This document shows, one piece after another, positions 14,762-18,526 of a stretch of DNA of 18,526 nucleotides. The notes under the pieces were generated by a model. That model was given only the letters and a program-made list of their open reading frames with translations, was not told where the DNA came from and did not search any database. Source of the stretch: Candidatus Eiseniibacteriota bacterium (GTDB taxonomy: Bacteria; Orphanbacterota; Orphanbacteria; Orphanbacterales; Orphanbacteraceae). The stretch lies in the NCBI GenBank assembly GCA_024276995.1, contig JAJRWB010000058.1, forward strand, positions 1 to 18,526, given 5' to 3'. The position numbers were made by a program, and so were the translations under genes. Numbering within the stretch: position 1 is the stretch's first letter; every line of letters begins with the position of its first letter.

Positions 14762-17700
14762 ATGGGGAAGATGAGGAGTGGAATCGGGTGGTGTGCGGCG
14801 CTTCTATTCGTCGGGGTTCTTCTTCCGGAAGGGGCGGTCGCGGGAAACTACGTGAAAAACCCCCACGGAAGGGTCGGCGAGGAGTGCGTTATTTGCCACG
14901 GTCCGGAAGGGTGGACCCCTGCGAAGATCAGCGAACACTGGGATCACGACAAGTACGATTTCCCCCTCGAAGAAGGGCATAACGGCGTTCCGTGCAGGAG
15001 CTGCCACGAGTCGCTCGAGTTCAGTAAGGCGTCTACCGAGTGCGCCGGCTGTCACGCCGACGAGCATGGCGGAGAATTCGGCGACCGTTGCGGGGCGTGT
15101 CACACGACATCCTCCTTCTCGGACGAGTCGGCGTTCCGCCGGAGCCACCAGCTGACGCGATTTCCCCTCACAGGCGCCCACACGACGGCCGATTGCGAAT
15201 CGTGCCATCCGGCGGCGACCGGCGGAGAAGCGACGTACGTGAACACGCCGGACGAATGCAGTTCGTGTCACGGTGCCGATGCGCGCGCCGTGGGTGATCC
15301 GGATCACGGGTCGGCCGGATTCGGCGATGCGTGCGACGAGTGTCACGGCACGGCGAGTTGGTCCGGCGCTTCGTGGGAACATGACACATTTCCCCTCGCC
15401 GCCGGCCACGCCTCGCTCGAGTGTTCGCAATGCCACGCCGATGGAACGTACGCCGGCACATCGTCTGAATGCTACTCGTGTCACGGCGCCGATTATGACG
15501 CCGCCGTCGAGCCGCGCCATACCGACGGTTTCCCCCTCGACTGCACGGAGTGCCACGTAACGACCGCCTGGGAGGGGGCGGCCTTCGTACACGAGAAGTT
15601 CGAACTCACAGGCGGTCACGACGGCGTGACGTGCGGACAATGTCACAGCAACGGAGTTTATGAGGGTAGCGATTCGGACTGTTTCGCCTGCCATGCCGAC
15701 GATTTCCAGTCCACCCTCGATCCCGATCACGAGAAAGCAGATTTCGATATCGCGTGCCTCGAGTGTCACACCATGGACCGGTGGGAGGGAGTCGACTTCG
15801 AACACCCCTTCTTCGCCCTCGAGGAGGGACACGCCGGTCTCGAGTGCATCGATTGTCATGAAGCAGGGAGCTATCACGGCCTTTCCAGCGGGTGCTTCAC
15901 GTGTCATAAGAACGACTATGAGGGGGTTGTCGAGCCGGTGCACACCTCCGGTTTCCCCGAAGACTGCACCGAATGCCACTCCTCGGCTTCGTGGACGGAC
16001 GCATCGTTCAGCCACGACCGGTTCTCCCTGACGGCGGGTCATTCGGGTGTGTCGTGCGGCGCGTGTCACCAGGACGGTTTCTATTCCGGAACGCCGACCG
16101 ACTGTTTCTCGTGTCATGGCGATGACTACGCGGCTACCGCCGACCAGGTCCATGGCTCGGGATTTCCGACCGACTGCACGACCTGCCACAACACCGGCGG
16201 ATGGACGGGGGCGGCGTTCGATCACGGGTCGTTCCCCCTCGATCGGGGCCATTCGCAGCTCGAGTGCTCGGCGTGTCACGGCAACGGCGTGTTCGCCGGA
16301 ACGCCGGCCGACTGCTTCTCGTGCCACGAAACCGACTACGCCGGCGTTGCCGAACCTGATCACGGCGCGGCGGGCTTTACTACCGATTGCGCGATGTGTC
16401 ACACCGGCGACGACTGGACCGCGGCCGGTTTCGACCATACGTTCTTCCCCCTCACGGGCGGTCACGGGTCGTCGTCATGCTCGGCGTGTCACGGCGACGG
16501 CGTGTTCGCCGGAACGGCCAACGACTGCTATTCGTGCCATGTGTCCGACTACGCTGGGACCACCGACCCGGCGCATGGCGAGGGCTTCCCCACCGACTGC
16601 TCCCGCTGCCACGACACGGGAAGCTGGCGAGGTGCATCGTTCGAACACGGTTTCTTCCCACTCACCGGTGGCCATGGCGGTGTGTCGTGTTCAGCGTGTC
16701 ACGCCGACGGTGTGTACCAGGGAACGGCGGCGGAGTGTGTCGCCTGCCACCGGGGGAACTACGACGGTACGAACGATCCCGACCACGCCCTCGCCGGCTA
16801 CGGCACCGATTGCGCATCGTGCCATGGCACGGACGTGTGGGCGGAGGCGTCCGTCTCTCACGAGCGGTTCCCCCTTACGGGCGCTCATGCCGGAGCTTCC
16901 TGCGCGTCGTGCCATGGCGACGGCGTCTATGAGGGCCGTCCGTCCGACTGCTTCTCGTGTCACGGGGACGACTACGCCGGTACCACCGATCCGGCGCACG
17001 GCGACGGCTTCCCGAAAAGCTGCGCCACATGCCATGGGACCGACCAGTGGAACGGAGCCTCGTTCGCCCACGACCTCTTCAGCCTCGATGCGGGACATAG
17101 CGATGTAAGTTGTTCGCAATGTCACACCGGCGGCGTCTACGCCGGTCTTCCGAACGACTGTTTCTCGTGTCACGAAGACGACTACCGGTCGGTTTCGGAA
17201 CCGGATCACGCGCAGGCGTCGTTCAGCACGACGTGCACCGACTGCCATTCGATGAACGATTGGAGCGGGGCGACGATCGACCACGGTTTCTTCCCCCTCG
17301 AGGCGGGCCACTCCGGTCTCGACTGCGCGAGTTGCCATGCCGGCGGCGTCTACGCCGGTCTTCCGAACGACTGTTTCTCGTGTCACGAAGACGACTACCG
17401 GTCGGTTTCGGAACCGGATCACGTCGCGGCCGGTTTCCCGACCGACTGCACCGACTGTCACGATGCGGCGACCTGGTCTCCCGCCACGTTCGACCACTCG
17501 TTCTTCGATCTATCCGCCGGCCACGGCGGTCTTTCGTGCAACCGGTGTCACGACGACGGCGTCTACGCCGGAAGATCGACCGATTGCGCCTCGTGCCACC
17601 AGGCGGACTATAACGGCACCTCCGATCCGAACCACGCGGCGGCGGGTTTCTCATTGGACTGCAGTCGATGCCATACGCCGTCGGGCTGGACGCCTTCCAC

Positions 17701-18526
17701 CGTCGATCACGGTTTCTTCCCGACCGGAGGGGGGCATTCGGCCCTTTCGTGCGCCGACTGTCACGGCGACAGTCCGTACAACACCCTTTCGAGCGAATGC
17801 GCATCGTGCCACCAGGGAACCTACGATGCTACGACCGATCCGATCCATGCCGCCGCGGGCATTTCGAACGCCTGCGCCCAGTGCCATACGGTGAACGGCT
17901 GGGCCGGAGCCTCTTTCGATCATCGATTCTTCAAGCTCGTCGACGGTCACGGTGGTCTGTCGTGCAACACGTGCCATGTTGGGGGCGTGTACGAGGGGAT
18001 GGCGACCGACTGTTACTCATGCCATGGAAGCGACTACAACCGATCGAGCAATCCCGATCACGTCGCGGCCGGTTTCGGCACCGACTGCACCGGATGCCAC
18101 GGGATCACGTCGTGGAGCGACGGGCGGTACGACCACAACGCCTTCCAATTGAGCGGGGGGCATAGCGGCTTATCGTGCAACTCATGTCACGGGGGAGGAG
18201 TGTACGGAGGTGCGCCCGCCGACTGCTTCTCGTGCCACCAAGCGGACTACGACGGTACGACCGATCCGAACCACGGTGCGGCGGGTTTCCCGACCGACTG
18301 CACGCAGTGCCACACGGTGAACGGCTGGGCCGGGGCGAATTTCGATCATAACGCCTTCCCGCTGAACGGCGGACACGGCGGTCTATCGTGCGCGCAGTGT
18401 CACGCCGGCGGCGTCTACGCGGGGACATCGTCCGACTGCTTCTCGTGCCACCAAGCGGACTACGACGGCACGACCGATCCGAACCACGGTGCGGCGGGTT
18501 TCCCGACCGACTGCACGCAGTGCCAC
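14762..18526 (+). CDS. Giant repeat-built multiheme c-type cytochrome, at least 52 hemes, 3' end outside window
   Basis: From ATG 14762 (GGGGTGA upstream) the frame stays open for 1255 codons to the last base, so the protein is incomplete. I translated it throughout and found no stop. A signal peptide (MGKMRSGIGWCAALLF, cleaved near AVA-GN) directs it out of the cytosol. There are 52 CXXCH motifs, about one per 24 residues. They form 17 full three-heme units of about 70 residues plus the first site of an eighteenth. Each unit runs CXXCH, a Trp or Phe, an F-x-H element, an FPL-x-x-GH element, CXXCH, a GVY-x-G turn, CXXCH, DY, and D/E-P-x-H. The three extra histidines can serve as second ligands for the three hemes. 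No other domain is visible. It is most likely an electron wire or store in the periplasm or on the cell surface. The cell location and final length are unknown. Confidence 0.95.
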   Translation, partial: MGKMRSGIGWCAALLFVGVLLPEGAVAGNYVKNPHGRVGEECVICHGPEGWTPAKISEHWDHDKYDFPLEEGHNGVPCRSCHESLEFSKASTECAGCHADEHGGEFGDRCGACHTTSSFSDESAFRRSHQLTRFPLTGAHTTADCESCHPAATGGEATYVNTPDECSSCHGADARAVGDPDHGSAGFGDACDECHGTASWSGASWEHDTFPLAAGHASLECSQCHADGTYAGTSSECYSCHGADYDAAVEPRHTDGFPLDCTECHVTTAWEGAAFVHEKFELTGGHDGVTCGQCHSNGVYEGSDSDCFACHADDFQSTLDPDHEKADFDIACLECHTMDRWEGVDFEHPFFALEEGHAGLECIDCHEAGSYHGLSSGCFTCHKNDYEGVVEPVHTSGFPEDCTECHSSASWTDASFSHDRFSLTAGHSGVSCGACHQDGFYSGTPTDCFSCHGDDYAATADQVHGSGFPTDCTTCHNTGGWTGAAFDHGSFPLDRGHSQLECSACHGNGVFAGTPADCFSCHETDYAGVAEPDHGAAGFTTDCAMCHTGDDWTAAGFDHTFFPLTGGHGSSSCSACHGDGVFAGTANDCYSCHVSDYAGTTDPAHGEGFPTDCSRCHDTGSWRGASFEHGFFPLTGGHGGVSCSACHADGVYQGTAAECVACHRGNYDGTNDPDHALAGYGTDCASCHGTDVWAEASVSHERFPLTGAHAGASCASCHGDGVYEGRPSDCFSCHGDDYAGTTDPAHGDGFPKSCATCHGTDQWNGASFAHDLFSLDAGHSDVSCSQCHTGGVYAGLPNDCFSCHEDDYRSVSEPDHAQASFSTTCTDCHSMNDWSGATIDHGFFPLEAGHSGLDCASCHAGGVYAGLPNDCFSCHEDDYRSVSEPDHVAAGFPTDCTDCHDAATWSPATFDHSFFDLSAGHGGLSCNRCHDDGVYAGRSTDCASCHQADYNGTSDPNHAAAGFSLDCSRCHTPSGWTPSTVDHGFFPTGGGHSALSCADCHGDSPYNTLSSECASCHQGTYDATTDPIHAAAGISNACAQCHTVNGWAGASFDHRFFKLVDGHGGLSCNTCHVGGVYEGMATDCYSCHGSDYNRSSNPDHVAAGFGTDCTGCHGITSWSDGRYDHNAFQLSGGHSGLSCNSCHGGGVYGGAPADCFSCHQADYDGTTDPNHGAAGFPTDCTQCHTVNGWAGANFDHNAFPLNGGHGGLSCAQCHAGGVYAGTSSDCFSCHQADYDGTTDPNHGAAGFPTDCTQCH
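14885..18526 (+). repeat. In-gene tandem array of three-heme coding units, about 204-243 nt, settling at 213 nt
   Basis: Unit starts, taken at the first Cys codon of each triplet, are 14885, 15089, 15332, 15542, 15755, 15965, 16175, 16388, 16598, 16811, 17021, 17234, 17447, 17660, 17873, 18086, 18299 and 18512. Early units differ in length (204, 243, 210), the middle ones are 210 or 213, and the last seven are exactly 213 nt (71 codons). The array continues past the window. Confidence 0.93.
17127..17423 (+). repeat. 84-nt identical direct repeat, copies one unit apart
   Basis: Bases 17127-17210 and 17340-17423 are identical over 84 nt and 213 nt apart. A second pair, 18219-18313 and 18432-18526, differs at one base in 95 (ggt versus ggc, silent). 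Other units are clearly diverged, so these copies are recent duplications or gene-conversion tracts. Confidence 0.9.

Noticed and set aside
14804-16465. A 553-codon open frame on the minus strand, opposite the giant cytochrome
   Set aside because: It is a shadow: the periodic CXXCH coding on the plus strand keeps the opposite frame open. It has no family match, no ribosome site, and repeats in step with the plus-strand units.
16047-17108. Arg/Thr/Pro-rich 353-codon frame inside the cytochrome gene (also similar ones at 17337-17894 and 15660-16031)
   Set aside because: These are alternative-frame readings of the same repeat array. Their composition is repetitive and has no domain signature.
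14885-18526. CRISPR array, suggested by regular repeats
   Set aside because: Units are 213 nt, without unique spacers, and translate as one open frame of heme motifs.

Overview
The window is a high-GC bacterial chromosome segment with tightly packed genes. The third codon position is strongly G/C, many neighbours overlap by ATGA or a few bases, and starts are often GTG or TTG. The gene set (sigma-54 activator, CHASE2-type adenylate cyclase, cyclic-nucleotide-binding MscS channel, very large multiheme c-type cytochromes) points to an anaerobic or facultative, Gram-negative-type bacterium. An uncultured FCB-group or Desulfobacterota-like lineage would fit, but the sequence does not fix the phylum.

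Layout. (1) 1-265, minus: N-terminus of an exported S9-family oligopeptidase, cut by the window edge. (2) 378-6294, plus: a five-gene operon encoding an SH3-domain exported protein, an M48 metalloprotease lipoprotein, a CHASE2-adenylate cyclase, an MBL-fold hydrolase and an MscS channel with a cyclic-nucleotide-binding domain. The last three look like a cAMP make / remove / sense module. (3) 9353-6313, minus: a sigma-54 activator with a degenerate receiver, a small lipoprotein and a TPR protein. (4) 9354-10367: a roughly 1-kb stretch without a convincing gene but rich in signals. It holds a sigma-70 promoter with an overlapping inverted repeat for the activator, two rightward sigma-54 promoters, an 18-bp palindrome, a perfect 9-bp hairpin and a long imperfect inverted repeat. 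(5) 10368 to the window end, plus: a four-gene redox operon.

The redox operon encodes a b-type membrane protein, a membrane-anchored 4Fe-4S/FAD/NAD(P) oxidoreductase, a 20-CXXCH exported cytochrome, and an enormous exported cytochrome whose frame is open from 14762 to the window end. That last protein already shows 52 CXXCH motifs in 1255 residues. It is built from 17 complete three-heme repeats of about 70 residues plus the start of an eighteenth. Each repeat also carries at least three additional histidines, enough to give every heme a second axial ligand. The simplest model is cytosolic NAD(P)H to flavin/Fe-S to membrane b hemes to the 20-heme carrier to a very long heme-wire protein. Transcription would come from the perfectly spaced sigma-54 promoter at 10265-10280, possibly under the divergently encoded activator. 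The wire-like protein, its recent tandem growth (213-nt period, an 84-nt identical copy) and the second, apparently gene-less sigma-54 promoter are the most notable items.
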